DNA of 44,725 nucleotides, from contig JASCIV010000114.1 of the NCBI GenBank assembly GCA_030374735.1, positions 1 to 44,725 on the forward strand, in the 5' to 3' direction. This document shows, one piece after another, positions 1 through 9,382 of the stretch (its first letter is position 1; every line of letters begins with the position of its first letter). Made by a program: the position numbers and the translations under genes. A model generated the notes under the pieces. That model saw only the letters and a program-made list of their open reading frames with translations. It made no database searches and had not been told where the DNA came from. Origin of the DNA: Gracilaria caudata (Eukaryota; Rhodophyta; Florideophyceae; Gracilariales; Gracilariaceae).

Positions 1-178
1 TTCCTAAAGAGAGAAACCTTTCTGTAAGGAAAGATTTACTTCAGCCTAGTAATTGAAGGCTGTTGTCCAAAATAAAGAAGAAGAAGAGCACCCTCCAGAC
101 CCCGACCCTTTCCCACCGCTTACAGAGCACTTACAAAAACTACCCCAACTGTTTCTGAAAGCGTTTTGCAAGAACATT
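1..178. other. 3' flank of the transglutaminase gene
   Basis: Gene-free edge of the window, holding the downstream flank of the leftward transglutaminase gene. No clear polyadenylation signal is visible for the minus strand. The open frame running rightward from base 53 is the antisense shadow of the transglutaminase. Confidence 0.5.
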
Positions 179-2293
179 TCAAGCAACACAACACCAGTCG
201 CGTCTGCGACGACCACCGCCTTCCCCGCCCGCCGTCGCGCCCGTATCCGTCGTACCGACCGCACCACCCGTGCCGCCCGTGCCGCCGCCCGTGCCGCTGC
301 CCGTACCGCCTGCGCCGCCGGGGCCGTCCGCCTCGGGCTCGACGGTGATGTGAACGCTTCTGGAAATGTCCGTCAGCTCCGCCGTTTCCAACGTCGCAAT
401 CAGCAGTCGATCGCCGACCTCGCTCGGCGTGAGCGCAATCCTTACCTCCACCGTATCCCCGGCTCTCACCGCGTCCACGTCCATCTCCGAGCGGTCCAGC
501 AGCCCTTCTCCCTCAACGCGCAACTTGATGTTGGTCAGCGTCACTGTCAGATCGTTCTTGATGATCGCCGTCGCAAATGGCGACTCTCCCACTCTCACCC
601 GTTGCGGTGCGCGCAGCTGCAGTGCATCGTCGGCGTCCACTCGTACCAACGTGTCATCGGACCACACCTGACCCGTTTCCTCAACCCTGCCAGAACACAT
701 GAACTGGATCGTCTGTGTGCCACCCCCCAACAGATGTTGATACTCTTCTGCGTGTACTTCAATTGGCAGCTCACCGGTTTCTCCCGCGCGCACTTGCACA
801 TCTTCTCGTCGCGATCCAATTCTAGCTCGAGGCGTACCCGTGTAATCAGTCGCGCGATAGACACAATTCAGTCGCACGTTCAGCTCAGCCTCTCCATTAT
901 TGTGTGCGCGAATGAGCAACTGAATCTTACCACCAGCCTTCACCACTGGCTCTCCCACAGTACTGAACCTCACATCTTCCGGCTGCGCCTCAGGAACGAG
1001 ATTAGCCGACACTCGATTGCCAAGCGCCTCACGTTCCTCGCTCGTGCCTTCTGCAAACTTGTACTCCAACGTAATATCATGCCGACGGTCGCTTCCAACC
1101 GCCTTTGTGCTGATCTTTTGTCCCACATGTCTCACGTACTTCCTGCGTACTTCAAACTCCTGAGAGCCGCGTTTACGCCAATAATGGACCACATCTGCAT
1201 TCACCTCACCGATCACAAAGTCCACGTCATAGTTCAGGTTGTACCCATGCTTGATGGCAGCCACTGAAGCAGGTCCCATTTGATACAATCCACTGGACTC
1301 CTCCTGCGGCGTAGAATCAATCGCCTGCCATCCATCAAACTGAACGTTGAACTTTTCACCCTCGTCACGCAAGTCCGGACGAAGCATCCAAGCAGAGTTC
1401 CACACATGAAAGTTCCAGATGGAATCAGCCGACAGGCTTTCAAGAGGCTCGCCATCACTATCAAAGTAATAATCCACCGCGCGATTGTACGGTCGATGCG
1501 TGTCATGAGCGGAAACAAAGTTGGTAACGCAGCGACATGGAATGCCCAAAGCACGGTTCACAGTGGTCAGCAGTCCAGAATACACCCAACACTGACCGTA
1601 ACGAACGGGACGACGTGTGTTCCAATACTGTTCCAAGATAGCGGCAGATCCGGTCCACGCAGTTGGAGAGGTACCATCGTCGTAACTGCCGTCCCATCTT
1701 CCAGCCAGCACACCGTAGTCATCCTGACTGTTCACAACGGCCGATAAATGGCGAGTGACTTTGATGGGATCGCGACGGTGTTCTACGGGAAGCTTGTCCA
1801 GCATACTCAGCGCGCATTGCCACACATGTTGCCGATATTGACCAAATGACCACGGTCTAACTCCTGGACTAGTGCTGGAGCCGACCCAAATTCGACCGTA
1901 GTCGTTGAGCACGTATTCGTCTCGCTGGTCGCTCGCGGCCATGTACACGGCGTCCTTTTCGGAAAAGGCGTTGAATATGACGGCCATGGAGATGGTGTCA
2001 TCGGAATCAGAGACGGTGTAGAGACCCACGACGGCGTCACTGGGGGTGGTAAGTGTGAGTTCAGAGCCGGAAGAGGTTAGAGACCAGCCGTTTGTTGGCG
2101 AGTCTTGCGACACCTCAAAGTTGTAGGACAAATCGGCATTGTTGCGCACGGACACGAGACGGATGGTCAAGCTTGTGGCGGAGGTTTGGAGCGAGACGGG
2201 AAATCCTCGGCGCACGACAAGACCATTTTGGTATCTTGTGGTGTGGTGCTGGGCGCGAATTTGAGCGGAAGTTGCAGAGAGGGTGATGGTCAT
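179..2293 (-). CDS. Animal-type transglutaminase, factor XIII-like, with possible CaaX tail
   Basis: Predicted protein-glutamine gamma-glutamyltransferase, which crosslinks Gln and Lys side chains between proteins. With the start at 2293 it has 704 residues, close to the roughly 690 usual for animal enzymes. Visible order: N-terminal beta-sandwich (about 1-110), catalytic core (about 115-430), then two C-terminal beta domains. The core holds YGQCW with nucleophile Cys235, WNFHVWNSAWMLRPDL with His296, and GWQAIDSTPQEESSG with Asp326; SPTAW supplies the Trp that stabilises the transition state. GPASVAAIKHG is especially close to factor XIII A. There is no signal peptide. The C-terminus is a Gly/Thr-rich linker, RRRRDW, then CCVA, which fits a CaaX prenylation box behind a polybasic patch. 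The frame extends 54 codons further upstream to 2455, but the TATA box at 2367-2374 lies inside that extension, so 2293 is preferred. The identification is firm; membrane targeting is inference. Confidence 0.9.
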   Translation of the reverse strand: MTITLSATSAQIRAQHHTTRYQNGLVVRRGFPVSLQTSATSLTIRLVSVRNNADLSYNFEVSQDSPTNGWSLTSSGSELTLTTPSDAVVGLYTVSDSDDTISMAVIFNAFSEKDAVYMAASDQRDEYVLNDYGRIWVGSSTSPGVRPWSFGQYRQHVWQCALSMLDKLPVEHRRDPIKVTRHLSAVVNSQDDYGVLAGRWDGSYDDGTSPTAWTGSAAILEQYWNTRRPVRYGQCWVYSGLLTTVNRALGIPCRCVTNFVSAHDTHRPYNRAVDYYFDSDGEPLESLSADSIWNFHVWNSAWMLRPDLRDEGEKFNVQFDGWQAIDSTPQEESSGLYQMGPASVAAIKHGYNLNYDVDFVIGEVNADVVHYWRKRGSQEFEVRRKYVRHVGQKISTKAVGSDRRHDITLEYKFAEGTSEEREALGNRVSANLVPEAQPEDVRFSTVGEPVVKAGGKIQLLIRAHNNGEAELNVRLNCVYRATDYTGTPRARIGSRREDVQVRAGETGELPIEVHAEEYQHLLGGGTQTIQFMCSGRVEETGQVWSDDTLVRVDADDALQLRAPQRVRVGESPFATAIIKNDLTVTLTNIKLRVEGEGLLDRSEMDVDAVRAGDTVEVRIALTPSEVGDRLLIATLETAELTDISRSVHITVEPEADGPGGAGGTGSGTGGGTGGTGGAVGTTDTGATAGGEGGGRRRRDWCCVA

Positions 2294-2366
2294 ATTGATG
2301 CACAAGTACGAAAGTGCTGGAGGACTGAAGCAGCGGACTGAAGTGGTGGATGTACACCGCGAAGGG

Positions 2367-2374
2367 CTTTTATA
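2367..2374 (-). promoter_or_regulatory. TATA box of the transglutaminase gene
   Basis: TATAAAAG on the minus strand, about 75 bases upstream of the chosen ATG at 2293. A transcription start 25-30 bases downstream would lie near 2340, which excludes the longer upstream frame. Confidence 0.65.
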
Positions 2375-4257
2375 CCGCAGACATTCCCGAACAACTGGTT
2401 GTACAGGTGCAAACGTAGTGGCATCATCTGACGTCGTGTAGAGTTGTATCACCACAGTCAGATGTCTGTTTCTGTAGAGCCCATTGGTATCTAGCTGGTT
2501 CGCCTTGTTGCCACCAGACGAGATTTAATATGATCGCCATTATGGAGTGCGGACTCTGACGTCTCCTGCGGGGAACGGACGAACGGCGAGAAACCACCCT
2601 CATGACATGCAATTTCCTCTCGTCAGCAGTGGTTGTTGCTCGCCCAGCCCTCCCCCTTTGTGAGATTCTATCGCATATTGTGCGCAGTTGGCATTTCCGA
2701 AAATTACGTGTAGGGTTTCAAAAAAAATCAATGTCTGCATTTCCTCTTACGACTTAAGAAGAGAACATACCGCAAGGTCTTTTAAAGGCAGTTGAAGTTC
2801 TCTTCTTTATTCTTAACGAACGTTGTACCTACATTAATGAGCAGAAATCGCTGTGCTGTAACGGTTTATCAAAGGTTTCAGTCAAAGTTCGTCGTTTGTT
2901 AGGTGTTGCTCATGGTTGAAAGAACCGGAATATACTTCTCGTTGATTGCTTGAGATTGCTCTGAGAGCAGCAATTGTAATTCCGAGGGCTTTAAAAGTTG
3001 CAATCGCAAGTTTCGATTGTTACGAAAAGTGAAAAGCTATTCGATTGCAATGGTTGGGATTCTATTTCCAAACATTCGCAATGGAATTGCTTGCACCACG
3101 CATGCACTGTACAACGCTCTCGATCCCGCGTCTTCCTGGCTGGCGTCAAAGTCTTCTTCTGCGGAACATAATAAGTAAGAATCAGTATGTGAAGTGCGTT
3201 AAAGTCTCTCTTCACGCAGTAATTCATTGGTTTCCGCGTGTGCCGCTTCCCTGACGACCTTTGATCGTCATGTCCATACGAGTAAACGCAATCGAGACAT
3301 GGTAGCGTAGCAGGTCTTCAAGATCTATCTCAAAATTGTTTTGTGCCCTAAGAAGAGAACAGGATCTGCTCGTACGCCCCTCCTCGCCGTCAAAGACCAA
3401 TCTCTTTTTACCGCCGCCTACTCGCCAACGCCTCTGCCCTACTGCTCCTTTGCTTCTCATTTATATGATCTCCTTCTTGTTTATCGTCCTGGGAACTGCC
3501 TTCCATTGCTCAACGAACTCTTGTGAAAGCTCAAGGCATAGAGGAAGAAGTGCTACTGCATCACAAGAATACCAGCACCATGACGGAGCTCGTCCCCTCC
3601 TCGTTGATGAAACTGTTGTCTGCCTAACAGCAAGCAGGTGGTCGCCAAGTGCTTGAGAGAGCAGGCGACCCAACTGCCAAGGTCAGTCTTGCAAGTTACG
3701 TGCTTGACAGACACTACCGAAGAGATTATTCTCCAGCGGTAACTCGTTTAGTAGACTTGTCTACAAAATTGAAAGAGTATGCTGTAATAGGTTCACTATT
3801 TCGGGCGAAGTGTTCTTCATGGCTTTCGCAAGGCTAAAGCTATTAAAGTTTCCACGCAGAAGAAGAAGAAGAATGAGCTTTACGGCTGAAATAGGATCCC
3901 TTAACCATGGCCCATTTAGAGTACAGGATGCTGCCACAAACGAAACCGGCAATTTCACTCTCAAAATAAAAAAGTCGTTAGAGCTTTCTTGCAGTTAGAT
4001 CCGAAATGCATTTAACGTTGTAATTGTTTCTGTATATACAAGATCTCGTAGAGATGATGCGTTTACTAATACGAGTTCGAAAAGTACGCCACTAAGAATG
4101 AGTAAAAAGGAACATACTTGAGAAGAGATAAAGGTTTATTCTTATAACTGTGCTCGAGCTCGAATCATTCACTCAAAGTGCATTCTCCGCATACGACTGG
4201 TATTCCCTTCAGCGAAGCTTGGTTATTTCTGCATTATGCTATAAACGTTGATGCCTC

Positions 4258-4302
4258 GGTTCTCTCCTGCTGCGGGTTAGCAAGGACGAGTGTAAGAGAA
4301 CC
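4258..4302 (-). ncRNA. Possible structured non-coding transcript
   Basis: GGTTCTCT at 4258-4265 pairs perfectly with AGAGAACC at 4295-4302, and an inner CCTGCT/AGCAAGG stem nests inside. It lies about 125 bases downstream of a strong minus-strand TATA box with no coding frame between. I tested it by eye against U1-U6, U3 and SRP RNA signature motifs and saw no match. RNA class unknown. Confidence 0.2.
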
Positions 4303-4429
4303 CCTTGCCTTTGACCCTCTCACAGAGTCGTGTTGACTTCATTTGGCCCTGAATACGATCTGGTTGATCTACAGATTCCGCCGCCTCTGGGGCACAGAAG
4401 TGGTATTGGCCCATGTGGGCAACCTCCCC

Positions 4430-4437
4430 CTTTTATA
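4430..4437 (-). promoter_or_regulatory. Orphan minus-strand TATA box
   Basis: TATAAAAG followed by a G run on the minus strand, the same form as the boxes of annotated genes here, but with no coding frame downstream. It could drive a non-coding RNA, or be part of a bidirectional promoter with the substrate-binding-protein gene that starts at 4808 on the other strand. Confidence 0.4.
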
Positions 4438-4807
4438 GGCGTCGGAATTTCATTTTCGTGGCCTCAAGAGCGCTCCAACGAAAACCGCAAGACGGGGCAT
4501 AACTGCTAATGACAACATTTTCCTCAGCAGTGCGGTGGATTCTGACGCTTTTGAGTCTTACACAGTCGTCCTTGCAGCATGACAACGGAAACCCGACTAC
4601 ATCACGAAGAAAAGATTCAAATGCAGTGCTTTTCACGGGGTCTTTCATTTTCTCTTCAGTATGAATTCGTATTGGATGGCCCAAACCATTTCCGCACCTA
4701 ACGTACTTCGCTCCCGGTGCCTTGGACATAACTGCATTATCTCTGGAATACACCTGCACCCATACCTTCAGCACATATGATCATCGCCGGTCACCTGACG
4801 AGCATCA

Positions 4808-6643
4808 ATGATGAAGTTGCTTGGTGCCAAACTCGTAACCGTTTCCCTTCTTCTCGTGGCATTCTCTTCTTGCCATATATGGGCTGTGCTCGCTCGTTCT
4901 CAAAATTGCGCAGAGCCCATCTCGTGTAACGAAAGCACCAACTACTTTACGAAAGATAAAAGGATCGCCATAGAGTATGCAGTCGAAACCATTCGTGATG
5001 TGGCTTTTTCCAATACTTATGTCGATTTCACCGGTCGAGGTTTAATGGAAGATGAATTCTACAAGTATCGCATCGTAGTGTGCGGTTGTCCACGCCCGGA
5101 AAAGTCCGATGATCGCATCGTGCTGTACACTAACCCAAAGTCTCTGTACATCAACGAATCTCCGTCTCTTGCTCTCCTTCACTTCCTCCAACCGACAGTC
5201 GAATCTTTATCATACGTCAACTCTGCCGCCTATATTTACACCCCTGCTATTCGAGAGAAGGTTGCAAGGAAAGAGGCAAAAGAGATAACCGATTCCAACT
5301 TTGTCACTGATTATTCCATTCTGAGCAAAGACGATTCGTTATCTGGAAGCCTCATCGGTACATTTACAACGCCTGACTACCTGAAGAATGCAAAGAACGT
5401 TCCATTCATAGTCATCGCCGAGAGTTCCGAGACATCTCCACTGGCTCGAGCGGAGTGGATGAAGATCGTTGGCCTCTACTTGGGACTATCGGAAAAGGCA
5501 AACGATCGCTTCCAAAAAGTAGTTCGGGAATACGAAAGTGCTAAGAAGAAGGCATCTGAGGCGGGGAGACGTCCCTCGGTGCTCCTCAACTACCCAATGG
5601 CAACGGGTTCGATTGACTTATCAAGCAATCCCGACGATAATTACAAGTGGTTCTTGCCGTATCGTGACCAGTATACCACGGATCTCGTACAAGATGCCAA
5701 TGCTGACTACCGTTACGCCAACGTCGATTCCGAAATGTCGCTTGAGAAGAAGATTTCGGAAGTGGTCAAAGACTTTGGGTCAGCGAGGTTCCTTCTACTC
5801 GCCGGAACTTTCCCAGCAGACTCGCAGAGGGATACTCTTGAGGAGTTTATGGATAGCGTTGTGAGCCCATTTCAACCAGATCCAAAAGCCCAGAAGCAAT
5901 TTGAGAAGCTAAGTTCCGTTCGATGTGGGAAAGTGTGGGGTCGAGAGAAAAGAATCTCTGAGGATGGGCAGGCAAATGACTATTTCGAGTCGGGAGTATT
6001 CCAACCCGACGAGATACTGAAAGATTTGGTCAGTATTCTGCACCCCAACGTTGATTTTGGGGGAAGAGAGGAATACTACATGCATTTCTACAAGCCGAAT
6101 ACTTCAAAGTACACCTCCAAGTGTCCGTACAATGACTTCATCACAAAGCCGGGATCGGGTGAGGTATATGTTGATACCTTGTTTAGCGTCTCTGGACGTG
6201 ATCGTTTTGAAATTGAAGACGTGTGGGAAACTAAAATTGAGCCCGAACTGAAGAAACTGAAGTTACCCGCAGCATTTGACATGCTGTTCAAACCTGATAA
6301 TGTGGACTCAAGCGATACATTTTTTATGTTGCGGGCACGAGTTGACAAGGGAGAGGAAAACAGTTTAGGGGAGCCTGAAGCGCTTCGCAGGGCACTAGAA
6401 AGAAGTTTAGGCACTGACGTGAAGCTAAGGAAGAATGAAGAGTCTGAGCAAGGCAACAAACGAGGACTCAGCCGCGTAGTGATTGGTATAATCATCGTGG
6501 TGGTGCTTATTTTGATTATTTTAGCTGCTTTGTGCGTACGCAAGAGGAGGCAAAGGAAGGCTTTGAACAGCTCACCCATTGAACGAATTCCAGGAGCAAA
6601 GCAGGAACCGTGGTCTGAAATTGAAGGCATAGAAGTTGCGTAG
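4808..6643 (+). CDS. Membrane-anchored class III substrate-binding protein, siderophore-receptor-like
   Basis: 611 residues. An N-terminal signal peptide (about 1-30, hydrophobic core VTVSLLLVAF) is followed by an extracellular domain, one transmembrane helix (about 557-576, IIIVVVLILIILAAL), a basic stop-transfer patch KRRQRK and a 33-residue cytosolic tail. The ectodomain looks like a BtuF/FhuD-type (class III) binding protein: SPLARAEWMKIVGLYLG (210-226) leads into a long helix with A..F..V..EY spacing (231-250), then PSVLL begins the second lobe. Bacterial relatives deliver ferric siderophores, haem or cobalamin to ABC importers. In diatoms a similar architecture (signal peptide, FhuD-like lobe, single C-terminal helix) is the ferrichrome-binding protein FBP1, which acts in siderophore uptake. 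A role in iron or cobalamin capture at the cell surface follows from the family; the ligand is not readable here. No import partner lies in the window. Confidence 0.7.
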   Translation: MMKLLGAKLVTVSLLLVAFSSCHIWAVLARSQNCAEPISCNESTNYFTKDKRIAIEYAVETIRDVAFSNTYVDFTGRGLMEDEFYKYRIVVCGCPRPEKSDDRIVLYTNPKSLYINESPSLALLHFLQPTVESLSYVNSAAYIYTPAIREKVARKEAKEITDSNFVTDYSILSKDDSLSGSLIGTFTTPDYLKNAKNVPFIVIAESSETSPLARAEWMKIVGLYLGLSEKANDRFQKVVREYESAKKKASEAGRRPSVLLNYPMATGSIDLSSNPDDNYKWFLPYRDQYTTDLVQDANADYRYANVDSEMSLEKKISEVVKDFGSARFLLLAGTFPADSQRDTLEEFMDSVVSPFQPDPKAQKQFEKLSSVRCGKVWGREKRISEDGQANDYFESGVFQPDEILKDLVSILHPNVDFGGREEYYMHFYKPNTSKYTSKCPYNDFITKPGSGEVYVDTLFSVSGRDRFEIEDVWETKIEPELKKLKLPAAFDMLFKPDNVDSSDTFFMLRARVDKGEENSLGEPEALRRALERSLGTDVKLRKNEESEQGNKRGLSRVVIGIIIVVVLILIILAALCVRKRRQRKALNSSPIERIPGAKQEPWSEIEGIEVA

Positions 6644-6660
6644 AAACAAAACTAGATAAC

Positions 6661-6713
6661 CTTCTTAGATAAGAAGTTGAGCGCCACTGCCAGATGGCAG
6701 TTTTTTTTTTTTT
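6661..6713 (+). terminator. Tandem hairpins plus T13 tract after the substrate-binding-protein gene
   Basis: Begins 17 bases after the stop codon. CTTCTT-AGAT-AAGAAG (6661-6676) is followed by CTGCCA-GA-TGGCAG (6687-6700) and directly by 13 T residues (6701-6713). This has the shape of a bacterial intrinsic terminator, which is unexpected behind a eukaryotic protein gene. It could also be a Pol III stop or chance. Confidence 0.4.
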
Positions 6714-6720
6714 CTCTTTC

Positions 6721-6730
6721 TACGAAGGTA
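6721..6730 (+). promoter_or_regulatory. TACGAAGGTA motif, copy 1
   Basis: Exact 10-mer found five times in the window on both strands. This copy is 78 bases past the stop of the substrate-binding-protein gene and directly after its hairpin/T-tract. Confidence 0.4.
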
Positions 6731-6774
6731 TACGCCACTGCACAATATTTTTTGTCTGCTTTGTAAATCCACAT

Positions 6775-6798
6775 GCGACGCGAGAATTCTCGCGTCGC
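6775..6798. repeat. Perfect 24-bp palindrome
   Basis: GCGACGCGAGAA followed at once by its reverse complement, with no spacer, centred on GAATTC. It lies in the gene-free stretch between the substrate-binding-protein and kelch genes. Possible binding site for a homodimer. Confidence 0.6.
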
Positions 6799-7918
6799 TG
6801 CACGTGACGATGAAGTGGGGGATTTGTGAGTCGCATATGTACTTGTGAGCAAGAAAAAGGGCTGCTAGTTCTGGTGCGCTGGATGACAGTCGTGACGTGC
6901 TTGTGCTGGTAAAGTGGTGCAATTGAGGAACGGCTGTCATGGCAGGTGAGGGCGAAGGTGCCCTGAAACAGCGACGGACGGGAAGCTGTATCATAGAGAT
7001 TACAGGCGAGGCTGTGAACGGACGCATTGAAGGGTAGGCTAACCGAACGAGGGAGGTGTTTCACGCTGGCAAATCAGCGAGTTGGCGTGGCGGCGCTAAG
7101 TGTCAAGCGGCCAAAGCGACGCGCAAGGAGCGCGGTCTACCTTCGTAACATTACGCAACGAAGGAACGCACGGTCAGCGCGCGCTGGCGAGCTCGCGTGC
7201 TCGTTGTTTTCTCGCTCCGCGTCGTCAGCACAGCGATGTGGGCAGAGTGTAAGCGTGCGCCACGTGTGCTACGACGCCACGTGTAGCAGCGACGTGTGCA
7301 GCGAAGCGAGCGCGGTTGGGTGCGTTGGCACGCGCTCCGCCCCCGCACGCGACGAGCGGCGGATTACAGAGCTCGTCGCGCGCGATGGCGCGATGAGCGG
7401 CTGCAGCGCGCGTGTGCAGTCGGCGCGCACGCGTGGCGCACGCGCCGCCCCGCGCGGAAGACGCCGTGCGCCCATCGTCTCGGCGCTCAGGTGCAGTGAC
7501 GCGCGCGAGCGACGCGAGGAGCGCGCCGTTCGCCACCGCACGCGACGCGCGCTCTCGCTCTGTCTGAGGGGACGACTGCACCTCATCAACGCGCGCCCGT
7601 GTTTCTGGCGCCGAATCAGCTGTTCCGAGCTCTGTCAGGCATTCTGCATATTCTGCCAGCATCTTTGACATTGGCGTGTGCGCGAGAAGCGCGTCCCGAC
7701 GCCAGCAGCCATGATGCCGCGTGCAGCGCGTAAGCGAGCTTTTCGAGCCCGATTCGCACGTTGCGTAACCGTTTTTTTCCCTCCTCCTGTTCCTTCATCC
7801 TCCGTGCGCGCTTTTATGAGCTTCTGAGAGCGTTGACGCGGTGGGTGGCACGAAGGTAGTAGTGGCAGCGTTTTTGCCTCACCGGCTGGCTGGTTTTAGA
7901 TAGCGCGCCAAATCGCTG
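6799..7918. other. CpG-rich interval upstream of the kelch gene
   Basis: Very CpG-rich between about 7,030 and 7,670, with long overlapping open frames on both strands (7027-7668 +, 7225-7671 -) made mostly of Arg, Ala and Ser. None has a recognisable domain, and high GC alone keeps such frames open. Probably promoter or 5' leader sequence for the kelch gene. It holds one TACGAAGGTA copy (7138-7147) and a one-mismatch copy (7849-7858). Confidence 0.4.
7138..7147 (-). promoter_or_regulatory. TACGAAGGTA motif, copy 2
   Basis: Exact copy on the minus strand (reads TACCTTCGTA on plus), about 770 bases upstream of the kelch start codon. A near copy CACGAAGGTA sits at 7849-7858, 60 bases before the same ATG. 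Confidence 0.4.
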
Positions 7919-9289
7919 ATGGTGCGCTCTTGTGTGGCGCTGCTCGCGCAACTGGCTTTGATATGCGTGCTTTTTATGGGTGCTGCTCGCGCGCAGGGAG
8001 CTGACGACGGCGCCGTGGCCGATGCTGCACCTGAACCTGCGAAATGGACACCCGAGCCAGCGAAGTGGACGCCCGAGCCGGTGGGAGCCACACCGGAGCC
8101 GGCAAAATGGACACCCGAGCCCGCGAAGTGGACACCTGAGCCCGTGGCCGCCACACCCGAGCCTGCAAAGTGGACGCCCGAGCCGGTGGGCGCCACACCG
8201 GAGCCGGCAAAGTGGACACCCGAGCCTGCGAAATGGACACCTGAGCCCGCGGCTGCCACACCCGAGCCGGCAAAGTGGACGCCCGAGCCAGTAGCCGTGG
8301 AGGAGATGGCGTCTGAGCAGGCAGCGTCCGACGTGCGCTTCAGCAGCGACGAGTGGCAGCCGCTGGCAAAGTACCCTCTGCGCTTACTGGAGTCGGCCGG
8401 CGGCATGTTGCACGCCAAAAGCGGCAAGAAACTGCTCATGGTGGCGGGCGGGTACATTGACAACAGCGATCTGCTGACCACCAAACAGGCGTACGTTCTG
8501 GACGTGAAGAAGAAGGACGCGGAGTGGGAGCGCGTGGCAGACATGCCGCGCCACCTGACGCACTGCGCGCAGACGATCGTTGGCGACCGCATGTACCTGT
8601 GCGGCGGCTTCCTGGCAAAGGCGCCGGGACGCAGCGTGGGGCAGTGCTTTGTGTTTTCGTACTCGGACAACGAGTGGGTGACGCTGCCGAAGCTGCCGCT
8701 GGCCGTGGGCGGCGGCGGCATGGTGTATGTGTCGCAGCGCAACTCGTTGCTATTCTCGTCGGGCATGATTCGCGAGCAGGACTCGTGGGACGGCGAGGAC
8801 TCGACGCACAGTTACATGCTCAAACTGGACGACCTGGAAGGCGGCTGGCAACGCGTGGCGGACATCCCCATTGCGCGCAACCACATGTCGGCGCTGACGG
8901 TGCGCGGACGCTACCTGTTTATCGGCGGGCAGCGGCGCGCCGACGAGGATCACGGCAACCAGGTGGCCGTGCACGAGTACAACGTGGGCGCGGACGAGTG
9001 GATCGAGCGCGCGCAGCTGCCGCTGCCGCTCGGACACATCGCGGCCAGCACGCTGCGCTACGGCGGCGGCGCGCTGGTGGTGGCGGGCATCACAAACGGG
9101 CGCAAGCCGGTGGGCGACGTGCTGTTCTACGACTTGATGGCGGACCGCTGGCGGCGTCTCGGGCGCTTCCCGCGCAGCGTGCAGAGCGCGGTGTGCGGCG
9201 TGGCGGACGGCACGCTGGTGTGCACCACGGGACGCGGCGAGCCCGGCGACTCGGACGAGACGTACGCGCGCGCGTTGTCGCGCTCATAA
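7919..9289 (+). CDS. Secreted kelch-repeat protein with PEPAKWT repeat stalk
   Basis: 456 residues. A clear signal peptide (1-26, ending AARAQ) leads to an acidic spacer and 13 tandem heptads (residues 38-128) alternating PEPAKWT with PEPVGAT-like variants. The rest (about 135-450) is a kelch-type beta-propeller: repeated Gly-Gly or Gly-rich turns (LMVAGGY, MYLCGGF, LFIGGQR, LVVAGI) each precede a strand ending in a W (EWERVADMP, EWVTLPKLP, WQRVADIP, EWIERAQLP, WRRLGRFP). Kelch propellers bind proteins or glycans, and galactose-oxidase-type propellers can be catalytic; no Tyr-Cys copper site is evident, so binding is more likely. The Pro/Thr-rich stalk resembles cell-wall glycoprotein spacers. 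It runs convergently with the FAD monooxygenase, 93 bases between the stops. Function unknown. Confidence 0.75.
   Translation: MVRSCVALLAQLALICVLFMGAARAQGADDGAVADAAPEPAKWTPEPAKWTPEPVGATPEPAKWTPEPAKWTPEPVAATPEPAKWTPEPVGATPEPAKWTPEPAKWTPEPAAATPEPAKWTPEPVAVEEMASEQAASDVRFSSDEWQPLAKYPLRLLESAGGMLHAKSGKKLLMVAGGYIDNSDLLTTKQAYVLDVKKKDAEWERVADMPRHLTHCAQTIVGDRMYLCGGFLAKAPGRSVGQCFVFSYSDNEWVTLPKLPLAVGGGGMVYVSQRNSLLFSSGMIREQDSWDGEDSTHSYMLKLDDLEGGWQRVADIPIARNHMSALTVRGRYLFIGGQRRADEDHGNQVAVHEYNVGADEWIERAQLPLPLGHIAASTLRYGGGALVVAGITNGRKPVGDVLFYDLMADRWRRLGRFPRSVQSAVCGVADGTLVCTTGRGEPGDSDETYARALSRS
8030..8302 (+). repeat. 13 x 21-bp tandem repeat encoding PEP heptads
   Basis: Thirteen in-frame 21-base units. With A = PEPAKWT and B = PEPV/A-type units, the order is A A B A A B A B A A B A B. 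The arrangement suggests a higher-order 63-base (AAB) unit with later losses. Synonymous variation between units shows it is not a very recent expansion. Confidence 0.85.
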
Positions 9290-9382
9290 CTGCTACACGT
9301 CAACGGTTGTCAACCGCCGGCGTACTTATCGATTAGCTCTTTACCGCCCTCCAAAAAGTAGAAAGTTCTGGTTGTACGTCCC

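Larger units (their letters stand above)
2375..4807. other. Gene-poor interval
   Basis: About 2.4 kb with only short frames and no recognisable protein. Frames at 3461-3673 (-) and 3649-3837 (+) were read and match nothing I know. A minus-strand TATA box (4430-4437) and a small hairpin (4258-4302) near the right end hint at an unannotated leftward transcript, listed separately. Confidence 0.4.
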